Numbered from the stretch's first letter, positions 8,551-19,700 are shown. The stretch is DNA of 64,000 bases from Streptomyces silvae (GCF_016745505.1 NZ_JAERUC010000197.1:1-64000); one strand, 5' to 3'. Numbers and translations: made by a program. Notes: a model not told the origin generated them from the sequence alone.

Positions 8551-11500
8551 ATGTCAGAGGGGCTGTACGGATGGCTTGTTACCGCTGTCGCCGAATTCGG
8601 CAGGGCGTCCAAGATCAAACTGTTCGGTGGGGGCGGCCCGGAAGCATCGATACGCGGCCCGCTCGAGGCCCTGCTCAAGGCTGTCGGTGAGCGGCATCAG
8701 CAGCACGAAGTCAGCTGGCACGACGAGTACTCGCTCCCGGACCTCGGCGTCCGGCCCGACTACGCCGTACGGGCGGGCGGTGAGCTGACGGGCTATATCG
8801 AGCTCAAGCGGGCCGGTCTGTCCGTGGATCCCAATACGTTCAACAAGGCGAACAAAGAGCAGTGGGAGAAGCTGCGGAACCTCCCCAACGTGCTCTACTC
8901 CAACGGCACCGAGTGGCGGCTGTTCCGCGACGGACAACAGCTCGGCGAGACGGTCTGGTTCAACGGTGCGCTGAAGAGTGCGGGCAAGGCACTCTCCCCA
9001 GCCGACCCGGCCGCCTTCGACGCACTGCTCAAGGTCTTCCTCAACTGGAAGCCTCCCGCAATCTCCAACGTATCGCGGCTCGTTCAGCACATCGCCCCTC
9101 TGTGCAGGCTGCTGCGGTCGGCCGTACTGGAACAGTTGGCAGCCGAGCGCAGGTCCTCCGCCGCCGACGACGACCTCCGCTCCAGGCCGTTCACCGGCCT
9201 CAAGAACGAGTGGCGCAGACGGTTGTTCCCCTCCGCCGACGACGCCACGTTTGCGGACGGCTACGCACAGGCCGTGACCTTCGCACTCCTGCTCGCGCGC
9301 TCCGAGGGCCTCCTGGTGGAGGATGCAGGTCTCCATGACATCGGTCGGCGCCTCGACGCCGATCACGCCCTGATGGGCAGGGCATTACAACTGCTCACGG
9401 ACAACGTCAACGACCGCTTCCGGGTGACGCTCGAACTGCTCCAGCGCACGATCACGGGCGTGGACTGGCCTGCCATCCGGGCCGGCAACCGGGATGCCTA
9501 CCTCCACCTGTACGAGCACTTCCTCACGGTCTACGACCCCGCCCTGCGCCAGAAGAGCGGCTCCTACTACACCCCCCACCAGGTCGTGGAGGAGATGGTC
9601 CGGCTCACCGAGGACGTACTGCGCACCCGCCTGGGTCGGCCGACCGGCTTCGGTGAGGACGACGTACGCATCGTGGACCCTGCCATGGGGACGGGCACGT
9701 ATCTCCACACGATCATCGAGCGGGTGGCGGAGCAGGCCGCCGACCGCTACGGCCCCGCGATGGCCCCCGACGCCATCGCCCGCCTCGCCACGCGTCTCTA
9801 CGGTTTCGAGCTGCAGATGGGCCCCTACGCCGTGGCCGAGCTCCGCGCTTCGGACCTGCTGAAGCGTCACCGCGCGCCGGTGCCGGAAGACGGGCTCAAC
9901 CTCTATGTCACCGACACCCTCGACAACCCTTTCGTCGATGAGGAATACCTGTACTCACACGACGCGTTGTCCGCGTCCCGGCGGCGGGCCAATCGCATCA
10001 AGGCGAACACCCCGGTGACCGTCGTGATCGGAAATCCGCCGTACGACGACAAGGCAGAGAGCCGTGGCGGCTGGGTCGAGAAGCGAAGCGGCAGCCAGGA
10101 GCCGCCGCTTCTCGATGATTTCCGGCTGCCCGGGAACGGCCGGTATGAGCACGTACTCAAAAACATGTACGTCTATTTCTGGCGCTGGGCCGCCTGGAAG
10201 GTGTTCGACGCCCATGACGCCGACCGGCACGGAGTCGTCTGCTTCATCAGCCCGTCCGGCTGGACGACTGGCCCCGGCGGACGCGGGATGCGGGAATACC
10301 TGCGCCGGACGTGCGACGAGGGCTGGGTCATCAACCTCTCTCCGGAGGGACAGCGCGCGGATGTCGCCACACGAGTGTTTCCAGGTGTGGCGCAGCCGCT
10401 GGCCATCTGCATCTTCGTCCGCAAGGCGACGGTTGAAGGTGGCGAGCGCCGCACGGCACGCGTGCATTACCGCTCAGTGGCGGGCAGACGCGACGGGAAA
10501 TTCCGGCAGTTACGCACCATCGAGCTGGATGACAAGGGCTGGAGGGACACGCATGCCGATGGGGTGCGGCCCTTCACCCCCTCGACCCAGTCGGGATGGG
10601 AGGAGTTCCCGGCACTGGACAGCGTGTTTCAGTGGGGCAGCCCTGGCGTCAAATCGAACCGGTCCTGGGTCAGCAGCCCATCGCCGGAAACCCTGCGGCG
10701 GCGGTGGGTACGCCTCGTACGCGAGACGGACTCACAGAGCAAGGCAGAACTCTTCAAGTCCACCCGCGACCGCACGTTGAACGACAAGAAGGAGCCACTC
10801 CCAGGCCAGACGCACCAGTCACGCGCAATCGAGCACGAAACCAAGCTGCAACCGCAGTTGGTCCGCACGGCGCTGCGCAGCTTCGACAGACAGTGGCTCA
10901 TCTCGGACAACCGCGTTCTTGACTACCCGCGCCCCGACCTCTGGGCCGCGCTTCAACCCGACCAGCTCTTCCTCAACCAGCAGTCGTCGCACGAGATCGA
11001 TTCGGGCCCGGCCATCGTGGCCACCCATCTCCTGCCTGACACGCACCACTTCAACGGCCGTGGCGGCCGCGTTCTGCCTGTCCTCCACCCCGACGGCTCC
11101 CCCAACGTCACAGACGGCCTCCTCACCTACATGACCCACGCGATGGGTGGGAAGCCGGTGACAGTGATGGACCTCGCCGCGTACACCGTCGCTGTGACCG
11201 GCCACAGCGCATTCACCGAACGCTTCGCCGAAGACCTGCTCACCCCCGGAGTACGTCTACCGCTGACCCGTGATCCGGAATTGTGGCGCAGAGCCACGGC
11301 GGTCGGCAGAGAGCTTCTCTGGGCCTCGACCTACGGGGAGCGCTGTGCCGCCCCCGATGCGGGCCGGCCCTCCGGAGCGATCGAGTTCCCCTCCGGGGAT
11401 GAACGGCAGGTTCGCTACCTCACCCATATCGGCAGCAGCGTTCCGGAGCGCATGAGCTACGAGGCCGAGGCGCAGACCCTGCGCGTGGGCGACGGCACCT

Positions 11501-11859
11501 TCGCGCCTGTGCCTGAAGCGGTCTGGGCCTATCACGTCGGCGGCATGAGGGTCGTGAACAAGTGGTTCGGCTACCGCAAGGCGAAGCCCACCAGCAAGCG
11601 GACGAGTCCACTGGACGACATCCACGTCGAGAGCTGGCCGCCGGAGTGGACCAAGGAACTGATCGAACTGCTCTCCGTGCTCCGCCGCCTCACCGATCTC
11701 GGCCCCGCACAGTCCGAACTCCTGACGGACATCCTCGCCGGCCCCGTGGCCACTCACGCCGAGCTGACGGCGGCCGGAGTTCTGCTCGCCTCGGAGACCG
11801 GCCGAAAGCCGCGCTACCGTCCGGTGGACGGACTGTTCGCGGCAGACGTTCTCACATGA
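8551..11859 (+). CDS. ISP-like restriction endonuclease/N6-adenine methyltransferase without helicase
   Basis: 1102 residues, single-chain restriction-modification enzyme. The N-terminus has a PD-(D/E)XK nuclease signature: Asp70 in VRPDY, then Glu84-Leu-Lys86 in IELK. A gamma-class N6-adenine methyltransferase follows, with the YYTP entry motif, motif I DPAMGTG (from Asp375) and the catalytic NPPY at 495-498. The last 500 residues should hold the target-recognition domain. Full type ISP enzymes (about 1500 residues) have a helicase between nuclease and methylase; none is seen here, so this is the shorter Eco57I/type IIG-like form. Upstream and downstream genes do not overlap it, so it probably acts alone. 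Confidence 0.87.
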   Translation: MSEGLYGWLVTAVAEFGRASKIKLFGGGGPEASIRGPLEALLKAVGERHQQHEVSWHDEYSLPDLGVRPDYAVRAGGELTGYIELKRAGLSVDPNTFNKANKEQWEKLRNLPNVLYSNGTEWRLFRDGQQLGETVWFNGALKSAGKALSPADPAAFDALLKVFLNWKPPAISNVSRLVQHIAPLCRLLRSAVLEQLAAERRSSAADDDLRSRPFTGLKNEWRRRLFPSADDATFADGYAQAVTFALLLARSEGLLVEDAGLHDIGRRLDADHALMGRALQLLTDNVNDRFRVTLELLQRTITGVDWPAIRAGNRDAYLHLYEHFLTVYDPALRQKSGSYYTPHQVVEEMVRLTEDVLRTRLGRPTGFGEDDVRIVDPAMGTGTYLHTIIERVAEQAADRYGPAMAPDAIARLATRLYGFELQMGPYAVAELRASDLLKRHRAPVPEDGLNLYVTDTLDNPFVDEEYLYSHDALSASRRRANRIKANTPVTVVIGNPPYDDKAESRGGWVEKRSGSQEPPLLDDFRLPGNGRYEHVLKNMYVYFWRWAAWKVFDAHDADRHGVVCFISPSGWTTGPGGRGMREYLRRTCDEGWVINLSPEGQRADVATRVFPGVAQPLAICIFVRKATVEGGERRTARVHYRSVAGRRDGKFRQLRTIELDDKGWRDTHADGVRPFTPSTQSGWEEFPALDSVFQWGSPGVKSNRSWVSSPSPETLRRRWVRLVRETDSQSKAELFKSTRDRTLNDKKEPLPGQTHQSRAIEHETKLQPQLVRTALRSFDRQWLISDNRVLDYPRPDLWAALQPDQLFLNQQSSHEIDSGPAIVATHLLPDTHHFNGRGGRVLPVLHPDGSPNVTDGLLTYMTHAMGGKPVTVMDLAAYTVAVTGHSAFTERFAEDLLTPGVRLPLTRDPELWRRATAVGRELLWASTYGERCAAPDAGRPSGAIEFPSGDERQVRYLTHIGSSVPERMSYEAEAQTLRVGDGTFAPVPEAVWAYHVGGMRVVNKWFGYRKAKPTSKRTSPLDDIHVESWPPEWTKELIELLSVLRRLTDLGPAQSELLTDILAGPVATHAELTAAGVLLASETGRKPRYRPVDGLFAADVLT

Positions 11860-11869
11860 CGGCGAGGGG

Positions 11870-12280
11870 TCAGGCCGGGCGCTGTACGGCGCCGCTCAGG
11901 GCCTCGTCGAAGGTAACGGACCCCTGGGCGAGCAGTCGGACGGCCAGTGCGAGGTGCGGTGCCGTCGTCTCGTGTGCCTCGGCAAGCCGGACCACCTCGC
12001 TGAGTCGCCGTTCCGACGACTCGCACAGGCGCCGGTAGTGAACGGCAGCCCCGAGAGCGGTGGCGGCTAGCCGGCCGTCTCGTCGCTCGATCAACTTCAG
12101 CCAGTTCAGCAGCGGCTCATCACGCTGGACCTGCCCGGCATCGATCCCTCGCGCGACGGCAGCTTCCGCATCGGCCGTGCCGCTGCCCGGATCGCGTTGG
12201 GGAGTGGTGACCAGCTCCGCGAGCAGCCCCCACTGCGCATCGGTGAGGTCTACATGGGGTAGAGGGGCGGAAATTTGCAT
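11870..12280 (-). CDS. Small uncharacterised protein in the restriction island
   Basis: 136 residues from the ATG at 12280; a longer in-frame start at 12463 exists but its first 61 residues look non-coding. The protein is helical and polar, starts MQISAPLPHVDLTDAQWGLLAEL and has no recognised catalytic motif. It is convergent with the ISP-like gene (10 bp between stops) and divergent from the kinase gene, so it sits alone on the minus strand between two defence-type genes. The region upstream carries repeated GCATGTG words. It may be a regulator or accessory factor of the neighbouring systems; I do not recognise the family. Confidence 0.6.
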   Translation of the reverse strand: MQISAPLPHVDLTDAQWGLLAELVTTPQRDPGSGTADAEAAVARGIDAGQVQRDEPLLNWLKLIERRDGRLAATALGAAVHYRRLCESSERRLSEVVRLAEAHETTAPHLALAVRLLAQGSVTFDEALSGAVQRPA

Positions 12281-12453
12281 GCCCACATGCCTAGCACATG
12301 GTCTAGATGCCTCGCTCTGTGCCGGGTTTTCACAGAGGATTGTCCGCGGCACGGGCGTAAAGTGGCCCAGTTCACACATAGCGCCGTAGCCCGAGAATCC
12401 GGCTGTCGGACCAGCCCTGCGAATCAGGCCCACCCGTCCCCGCCGATCGATTA

Positions 12454-12475
12454 CCGTATCCATGCGGACATACGG
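12454..12475. promoter_or_regulatory. Candidate operator upstream of the kinase operon
   Basis: CCGTAT (12454-12459) and ATACGG (12470-12475) form an inverted repeat with a 10-bp spacer, 75 bp before the kinase start and between two divergent genes. Spacing and symmetry suit a dimeric regulator. No binding protein is identified. Confidence 0.35.
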
Positions 12476-12549
12476 ACAATCCGCCTGATCAGGCCGCTAC
12501 GGCGCTCCACGGATCGGCCGACTGCAAGGACCAAGGACCAGGGACCGAC

Positions 12550-13716
12550 GTGCACACGACTCCCCTCAGCCCCGAGGACCCCGCGGAGCTCGGCGGCTTC
12601 GAGCTGCTCGGTCGGATCGGTCACGGAGGTATGGGGCAGGTCTTCCTCGGCGAATCGCAGGGCGGCGAGCCGGCGGCCGTGAAAGTGATCAAGCCGACCG
12701 TGGTGGACTCCGAGTCGCGGCAGCGTTTCGCGCAGGAGATCGAGATCCTCAAGACGGTCTGGGGTCCGCGCATCGCAGCCTTCCTCGGCGCGGATCCCGA
12801 GGCGGAGCAGCCCTGGCTGGCGACCGAGTACGTGGACGGTCCGGATCTCGGCAAGCACGTCACGACGCACGGCCCCCTGCCGTCCCTCCTCGTCGCCTCA
12901 CTCGGTGCGACGCTCGCCGAGGCGCTGGCCTCCGTGCACACCCAGGGGCTGCTGCACCGCGACCTCAAGCCGGCGAACATCCTGCTCGGCCCCAACGGCC
13001 CCAAGGTCATCGACTTCGGACTCGCCGTCTTCGCCGAGTCGAACGTGTCGCTCACCGCGCCCAACCAGGTGGTCGGCACCCCTGTCTGCATGGCCCCGGA
13101 GCAGGCGGCCGGTGTCAAGCCGCTCACCGGCGCGGTCGACGTGTACGCACTCGGTGCCCTGCTCCTGTACGCGGCGACCGAGCACTACCCGTACCAGGGG
13201 GCGACCCCGTTCATGGTCTTCCACAAGACGACCGACCCGAACACCCTCCCCGACCTCACCGGTCTCCCCGCCGAGCTCACCCCGCTGCTCACGGCGATGC
13301 TCGCCCAGGACCCCACGGAGCGACCGGCACTTGCCGAGGTGGTCAGCCGCTGCCGGGCGGTCATCGAGGCGCAGGGCATGAAGGTCGCGCAGGCCCGCCG
13401 CAAGTTGACCGCGTACACGGCGAGCACCGCACCCCAGAACATCGTCCCCGAGCCCCTGCCCACGCCCACCGTGCCGCCGACGGTGCCTTTCGCGGACCTG
13501 CACACGATCACGGCTGCCGAGCCCGCACCGCAGCCGCCGGAGCCCACGGTGGAATCGCCCACTGCCACCGTGCAGGAACCCCAGCCACAGCCGGTGGCCC
13601 CGGCCCCGAGCACACGCCGCCGCGCGCCCGCTCCCCGCACTCTGCGCCACTCCGCTCAGGCCCGCCGGACCGCCGAGCAGCTTCGCAAGGCCTATGCCGC
13701 GAAGACCCCGTTCTGA
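12550..13716 (+). CDS. Cytoplasmic Ser/Thr protein kinase with proline-rich tail
   Basis: 388 residues from a GTG start. Residues 15-280 form a Hanks-type kinase: glycine loop GHGGMGQV, catalytic Lys45 in AVKVI, HRDLKPAN with Asp138, DFG with Asp155, and an APE-like MAPEQ. All catalytic residues are intact, so it should be active. Residues 295-370 are a Pro/Thr/Glu-rich linker and the end is basic (RRRAPAPRTLRHSAQARR). There is no membrane segment or PASTA domain, unlike the housekeeping PknB-type kinases. It heads a co-directional operon (70 bp to the SNF2 gene) and probably senses or transmits a signal to the helicase/methylase proteins, as PglW does in the Pgl/BREX-2 system. That role is inferred. 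Confidence 0.9.
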   Translation: MHTTPLSPEDPAELGGFELLGRIGHGGMGQVFLGESQGGEPAAVKVIKPTVVDSESRQRFAQEIEILKTVWGPRIAAFLGADPEAEQPWLATEYVDGPDLGKHVTTHGPLPSLLVASLGATLAEALASVHTQGLLHRDLKPANILLGPNGPKVIDFGLAVFAESNVSLTAPNQVVGTPVCMAPEQAAGVKPLTGAVDVYALGALLLYAATEHYPYQGATPFMVFHKTTDPNTLPDLTGLPAELTPLLTAMLAQDPTERPALAEVVSRCRAVIEAQGMKVAQARRKLTAYTASTAPQNIVPEPLPTPTVPPTVPFADLHTITAAEPAPQPPEPTVESPTATVQEPQPQPVAPAPSTRRRAPAPRTLRHSAQARRTAEQLRKAYAAKTPF

Positions 13717-13786
13717 CCGACGGACGCGGGGAGCACCGCACCCTGGCACCACAGCCACACCACCATCACCATCCAGGAGGCCGCGG

Positions 13787-16681
13787 GTGACCGCCGACCA
13801 GAGCACCACCACCACGTCGAGCGACAAGGACGCCCAGTACCCGCCGGGCGCCCAGATCCTCGTACGCGACGAGGTGTGGCTCGTGCGGACCACCACTCGC
13901 ACCGAGCATGACGGCGCCCGGATCGAGGCCGTGGGCGCCTCGGAGTTCGTACGCGACCGGGAGGCGGTCTTCTTCACCGAGCTGGACCGTGTCGAGCTGA
14001 TCGACCCGCGTGAGACCGAGCTCGTCCGCGACGACTCTCCGAACTTCCGCCGCTCGCGCCTCTTCCTGGAAGCGGTACTCCGCAAGACGGCGCTGCCCCA
14101 GTCGGAGCGCGGTCTGGCGTTGGCTGACCAGTTCCTGATGGACGCGCTCCCCTATCAGCAGCGCCCGGCCGAGCTTGCCCTCTCCGGCCGCAACCTGCGT
14201 CCCCGCCTCCTGATCGCGGATGTCGTCGGTCTCGGAAAGACGCTGGAAATCGGGCTGACCCTCGCGGAGTTGATCCGCCGGGGCCGCGGTGAGCGCATTC
14301 TCGTCGTAACCCCGCAGCACGTCCTCGAACAGTTCCAGCACGAGCTGTGGACCCGGTTCGCGATTCCGCTGATCCGCCTTGACTCGGTGGGCATCGAGCG
14401 CATCCAGCGTGAGATCCCGGCCGGCCGGAACCCGTTCACGTATTTCAAGCGCGTGATCGTCTCCGTCGACACCCTGAAGAACACCGACCAGTACAAGCAC
14501 CACCTGGAGCGGATCAACTGGGACGCGGTCGTCATCGACGAATCGCACAACCTCATCAACAAGGGCTCCCTGCGCAACCAGCTCGCCCAGATCCTCGCCC
14601 CGCGCACCGACGCCCTGATCCTGGCCTCCGCGACCCCGCACAACGGCAACGCCCGCTCGTTCGCGGAGCTGATCTCCCTCCTCGACCCGGCAGCGATCCG
14701 GGACCCGGAGAACTACCGCGCCGACGACATCAAGCACCTGTTCATCCGGCGTACGAAGGTCAGCCCCGAGGTCCGCGACCAGATGAAGGGCCAGTGGGCG
14801 GACCGCGGCCCTTCACAGTCCGTCCGCTGCTCCGCCACCCCGGCGGAGGAGAAGATCTTCGAGGAGCTGGCCGAGGCCTGGCTCCCGGCGGACGGCCGCC
14901 CGTCGGTGAGCGATGTTCCCCTCTTCCCCTACACGCTCCTCAAGTCGTTTCTCTCCTCGCACGCGGCGTTGAAGGCGACCGTCGCCGCGCGCATCAAGAC
15001 GTTGGAGAAGAAGAACGCCCCCCAAGGCACGGCGGCCGAGATGGCGGCGCTGTATCGACTCCAAGAACTCGCGGCCGGGATGACGGAGGCCGACTCGGCG
15101 AAGTTCGCCGCACTCGTCGATCAGTTGAAGGCTGTCGGGGTCGGCCCGAAGTCGGACGCGCGCGTCGTCGTCTTCTCCGAGCGTGTGCAGACCCTGGAGT
15201 GGCTGCGCACCGTCGTACCGGCAGCGCTCGGCTTCCGTACCGGCAAGACCGCCGAAGCAGCCGCCCGCGTCATGCACGGCGGGCTCTCCGACGAGCAGCA
15301 GATGCAGTGCGTGGAGGACTTCGGTCTCGCCGACACCCCCGTACGCATGCTGTTCACCGGTGACGTGGCCTCCGAGGGTGTCAACCTGCACCGCCAGTGC
15401 CACCAGCTCATCCACTACGACGTGCCGTGGTCGCTGATCCGTATCGAGCAGCGCAACGGCCGTATCGACCGCTACGGGCAGGCACACCAGCCACAGTTCC
15501 GCGCACTGATCCTCACCAGTGAGGTGGAGGGCGCGAAGGACGACACCCTCGTCGCCGAGCGCCTGCTGGACCGTGAGGACGAGGCCCATCGGGCCCTGGG
15601 CACGGCCGAGGCGGTGTCCGGGCTCTACCGGGCGGAGGCCGAGGAGAAGTCCCTCATCCAGGACCTGCTGCGCGGCCGCACGGTCGACGAGTCGCTGGCC
15701 GCCCACAACGCCTCCTCGGCCGACGACGACGCGGGCATGGACGACTTCCTGGCGGACTTCTTCGGTTCGGTGGGGGACGCGGCTCACGCGGAGTCGGACG
15801 GTTCGGATCCCGCGCAGGCCGGGCACGGCGGCGGAAGCGTGCCGCAGGCGCGCGTCCCCCGGCTGTTCACCTCCACCCGCGAGTTCTTCGACGAGGCGCT
15901 GCGCGAGGTGTTCCCCGACGCACAGGACCGACTGGATCTGTCCATGGACCAGGAGTCGGGCCTGATCTCGTTCCGGCCGCCCGCCGACCTCGTCCACCGC
16001 ATGAAGGCGCTCCCGCTGGACTACGTGCGCGAGCAGCGTCTGCGCGAACGCCTCCTGGTGACGCTCAACCGCCGCCTGGCCGAGCACTCCCTCCAGCGGG
16101 CCCGGGAGTCCTCGACGTCGAGCTGGCCGGAGATCTCGCTGCTCACGGAGCTGCACCCGGTGGTGGAGTGGCTGACCGACAAGGTCCTGGTACGCCTCAA
16201 CCGCCAGGAGGCGCCGGTCGTCACGGCGGCGGTCGACCGGGCGACGTACCTCGTCCAGGGCATCTACTCCAACGCGCTCGGCCGACCGACCGTCGTCAAG
16301 TGGATGGCGGTCACCGGTGACGGCGCGGTCGACGACGACATGGTGGCCGTCCTGCAGCGCGCCGGAGTGGGCCCGTCGATGGCCAACCCGATGCAGGCGC
16401 ACGACACCGCACGTTTGCGCGAGGCGGTCCCGGACGTCCTGCACGCCGCGGAGGCGTTCCTGGAGGAGCACCGCGAAGCCTGGGACGAGCCGCTGCGCAA
16501 GCCCATCGAGGAGTACAAACTGCGGCTGGGTGAGTGGAAGCAGCCGACCCTCGCGGAGGGCGGCGCGTCACTCGCGGGCGACCACGCGAAGGAGCGACTC
16601 GCCTCGCTGGCCGACTCGCTCCTCACCACCGGCCGCCCGATGCTGCGAGTCCTGGCCGTCCTGGCACCGACGGCGTCATGA
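13787..16681 (+). CDS. SNF2-family helicase, DrmD-like
   Basis: 964 residues from GTG 13787, which has CAGGAGG six bases upstream. The SNF2/SF2 motor has motif I VVGLGKT (Lys151), motif II DESH (251-254), motif III SATPHN, a helicase-C half with FTGDVASEGVNL and motif VI RIEQRNGRIDRYGQ (about residue 555). The C-terminal 350 residues are helical and carry no catalytic motif that I can name. In size and in its place directly before a giant adenine methylase it resembles DrmD of class 1 DISARM, where it translocates on DNA to help discriminate phage DNA. The DISARM assignment is by architecture only. Confidence 0.85.
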   Translation: MTADQSTTTTSSDKDAQYPPGAQILVRDEVWLVRTTTRTEHDGARIEAVGASEFVRDREAVFFTELDRVELIDPRETELVRDDSPNFRRSRLFLEAVLRKTALPQSERGLALADQFLMDALPYQQRPAELALSGRNLRPRLLIADVVGLGKTLEIGLTLAELIRRGRGERILVVTPQHVLEQFQHELWTRFAIPLIRLDSVGIERIQREIPAGRNPFTYFKRVIVSVDTLKNTDQYKHHLERINWDAVVIDESHNLINKGSLRNQLAQILAPRTDALILASATPHNGNARSFAELISLLDPAAIRDPENYRADDIKHLFIRRTKVSPEVRDQMKGQWADRGPSQSVRCSATPAEEKIFEELAEAWLPADGRPSVSDVPLFPYTLLKSFLSSHAALKATVAARIKTLEKKNAPQGTAAEMAALYRLQELAAGMTEADSAKFAALVDQLKAVGVGPKSDARVVVFSERVQTLEWLRTVVPAALGFRTGKTAEAAARVMHGGLSDEQQMQCVEDFGLADTPVRMLFTGDVASEGVNLHRQCHQLIHYDVPWSLIRIEQRNGRIDRYGQAHQPQFRALILTSEVEGAKDDTLVAERLLDREDEAHRALGTAEAVSGLYRAEAEEKSLIQDLLRGRTVDESLAAHNASSADDDAGMDDFLADFFGSVGDAAHAESDGSDPAQAGHGGGSVPQARVPRLFTSTREFFDEALREVFPDAQDRLDLSMDQESGLISFRPPADLVHRMKALPLDYVREQRLRERLLVTLNRRLAEHSLQRARESSTSSWPEISLLTELHPVVEWLTDKVLVRLNRQEAPVVTAAVDRATYLVQGIYSNALGRPTVVKWMAVTGDGAVDDDMVAVLQRAGVGPSMANPMQAHDTARLREAVPDVLHAAEAFLEEHREAWDEPLRKPIEEYKLRLGEWKQPTLAEGGASLAGDHAKERLASLADSLLTTGRPMLRVLAVLAPTAS

Positions 16682-16763
16682 ACCCCGCCGCCGCACCGGC
16701 CTCCGCACGCCGGTCATCGCCCCTTCTTCCCTCCGCCTCCCGTTCCCGCGAAGGTTCTGACTC

Positions 16764-19700
16764 ATGACGTACGACTCCTTGATGAACCGCGGTGAGTACT
16801 TCTCCGCGCACTATCTGGCCGAAGTACTGCCCAAGGACCTCAAGTCCGGGCTGCTCGCGGAGTGGAAGCAGCGCGAGGACGAGGCGGCGGACGCGCTGAA
16901 GGCCGCCGCAGAGGAGTCCGGCGCCGAGGCGGAGCCGGCCCCCGATGCGCTGCCGGTCACTCCCCGAGCGGGGTTGCGCGCCCTGCGCCGCCCGTACTTC
17001 CGGGCCCGTTCGTACTTCGCCCTCGGCGGGGAGCACGCGACCACGGAGTCTTCGGCGGTCCCCTCGGTGAGTGACGACGACACCGTCACGTACGCGTCCC
17101 CGGAGTGGCGGGAGCGCGTACGCGCGCTGAACGCGGACGTCCTGCGCGCGCTCGGTTTCGACGCCAAGCCGCGCACGATCACCGTGGAGCGGGCGGAGCA
17201 GTCGTACGAGGTGCGGGTCGCCCACTACGAGAAGGACCTCGTCGCCCTGGACTGCGGCTGGGCCGCAGAACCGGACGCCGCCCTCGACCCGAACGGTCCC
17301 GGCCGTCTGCTGGAACAGCTGGCCCTGGACGGCCAGCACCGGGTGACGACCGGCTCCAAGCTCGCCTCGTTCCTCTTCGCCTGCGAGGACGCCCCTCGCT
17401 ATGTCCTGCTGCTGGTCGGCGGTGTCGTCGTCCTCGCGGACCGTGCCGCTTGGGGCGAGGGCCGGTACCTGGCGCTGTCCCTGGACGCCGCCCTGGAGCG
17501 CAACGACACCAAGGCCGGTGGCGAGCTCGACACCGTGGCGGCCCTGTTCGGCGCCGACTCGCTCCGTACGCCGGAGGAGGGCGGCGAGAACCCGCTCGCC
17601 GGACTCGTCGACAAGTCGACGAAACATGCGGTCGGCGTGTCCAGCGAACTCCGCGACGGCCTGCGGATCAGCGTCGAGCTCATCGCCAACGAGGTCCTGG
17701 AGCGCCTGCGCGAGCAGGGCGTCCGCCCGGAGGACGTCAAGGAACTCCCGGAGCTGGGCCGCCAGCTGACCCGCGAGTCGTTGCGCTTCCTCTACCGCAT
17801 CCTGTTCCTGCTGTACGCGGAGGCCCGCCCCGAGCTCGGCATCCTGCCCTCCGACTACCCCGAGTACCAGCAGGGCTACGGCCTGGCCCGCCTCGGCGAC
17901 CTGGTAGCGGAACAGGACCTGGTGGACGAGAAGTCCCGCCGCGGCTTCTATCTGTACGAGTCCCTTGACCTGCTCTTCCGCAAGGTCCAGGAGGGCTACC
18001 GCCCGCGCCGCACCCACGGGGCACCTTCGTCCCCTGCGGCGAAGGCGTCCGAGGACCTCGGTCTGCGCTTCGAGCCCCTGCACTCCAAGCTGTTCGAGCA
18101 GGAGTCCATCAAGCTGATCGGCGCACGCGCCGTCCCCGACCCCCGCCACGACGCGGACGAGCCCGGCTCGGAACGCTTCCTGGACACCCGCCTGCGCAAC
18201 GCCACCCTGTACCGCGTGCTGCGCCTGCTGATGCTCACGCGCGGAAAGCGCAAGGAACGCGGCGGCTTCATCTCGTACGCCCAGCTCGGCATCAACCAAC
18301 TCGGCGCGGTCTACGAGGGCCTGATGTCGTACAGCGGCTTCGTCGCCGGCGAGGAACTGTACGAGGTCGCGAAGAACGGCGACCCGAAGGACGGCTCCTG
18401 GCTGGTCCCGTCCTCGCGGGCCGACGAGTACGCCGACTCGGTGTACGTACGGGAGCGCGACGAGTACACCGGCGAGGAGCGGCGGATCCGCCACGCCCCG
18501 GGCTCGTTCGTCTACCGCCTCTCCGGCCGCGACCGCCAGACCTCGGCCTCGTACTACACCCCGGAGTCCCTGACCAAGGTCACCGTCCAGCTGGCGCTCC
18601 AGCACCGCCTGGACCAGGACGACACGGTGACTGAAGCCCGGGAGATGCTGGACTGGAAGATCTGTGAGCCGGCGCTGGGCTCGGGGGCGTTCCTCAACGA
18701 GGCGATCAACCAGGTGGCGGCGGAGTATCTGCGGCGCCGTCAGGACGAGTTGGGCGTCGCGATCGATACGGAGAAGTACGCCCAGGAGCTCCAGAAGGCG
18801 AAGGCGTACATCGCCCTGCACAACTCCTACGGCGTCGACCTCAACGAGACGGCCGTGGAGCTGGCCGAGGTGTCGCTGTGGCTGAACACGATGCACCCCG
18901 GCATGGAGGCCCCGTGGTTCGGCCTGCACCTGCGGCGCGGCAACTCGCTGATCGGCGGACGGCGTGAGGTGTACGGCCCGGAACGCCTGAAGAAGGGCGG
19001 CTGGCTGGGCACCACCCCGGAACGCTTCCCACTGGCGGACGCGGTGACCGGTGCGGAGCTCCCGGAGGGGGCGGTGCACCACTTCCTGCTCCCGGCGAAG
19101 GAGTGGGGCGCGGTCGCGGCCGAGAAGGAGGCCAAAGCGCTGGCGCCCGAGGCGGCGAAGACGCTGGGCGCGTGGCGGAAGGCGATCACGAAGTCCCCGA
19201 GCGCGAAGCAGACGGCACGGTTGCAGGGGCTGGCGCGGCGGGCGGAGTACCTGTGGGGCCTGGTGGTGCGCCGCCTGGAGATCTCGGAGCGGGACATCTC
19301 GCGCCGGATCGACGTGTGGGGTGCGGAGGAGGGCTGGCTGCGGTCGCCCGAGGTCGCGGTGCAGAGAGAAAAGGTGCTGGCGGACCTGGAGGCGGTCGAC
19401 ACCCCGTACTGGCGGCTGAAGACGCTGATGGACACGTGGTGCGCGCTGTGGTTCTGGCCGGTGCAGGAGGCTGCGCTGCTGGACGGCTCGGCCGAGCAGT
19501 ACGCACGGCCGGCCGAGGTCGCGGGCGTGACGGCGGACCACGAGTCCGGTGTGCTCATGTCCTGGGAGACGGACGACCTGTTCGGCGAAACGACGGACTC
19601 GCGTGAGCTGACGCGAGAGTCGGTGGAGCGCCGACGAGGTACGGGCCGCCGGAAGGAGCAGATCCGGGAGCAGCGGCGACCGGTGATCCCCCTGGCGGCG

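Noticed and set aside
12280-12463. Longer N-terminus for the 136-residue gene (start at 12463)
   Set aside because: The extra 61 residues are Arg/Gly/Cys-rich and cover the divergent promoter region of the kinase operon, including the CCGTAT/ATACGG repeat.
13717-13786. CACCACCATCACCAT run before the SNF2 gene considered as an engineered His-tag or cloning scar
   Set aside because: It is not in frame at a protein terminus and lies in an ordinary intergenic stretch just before a good ribosome site; chance composition explains it.
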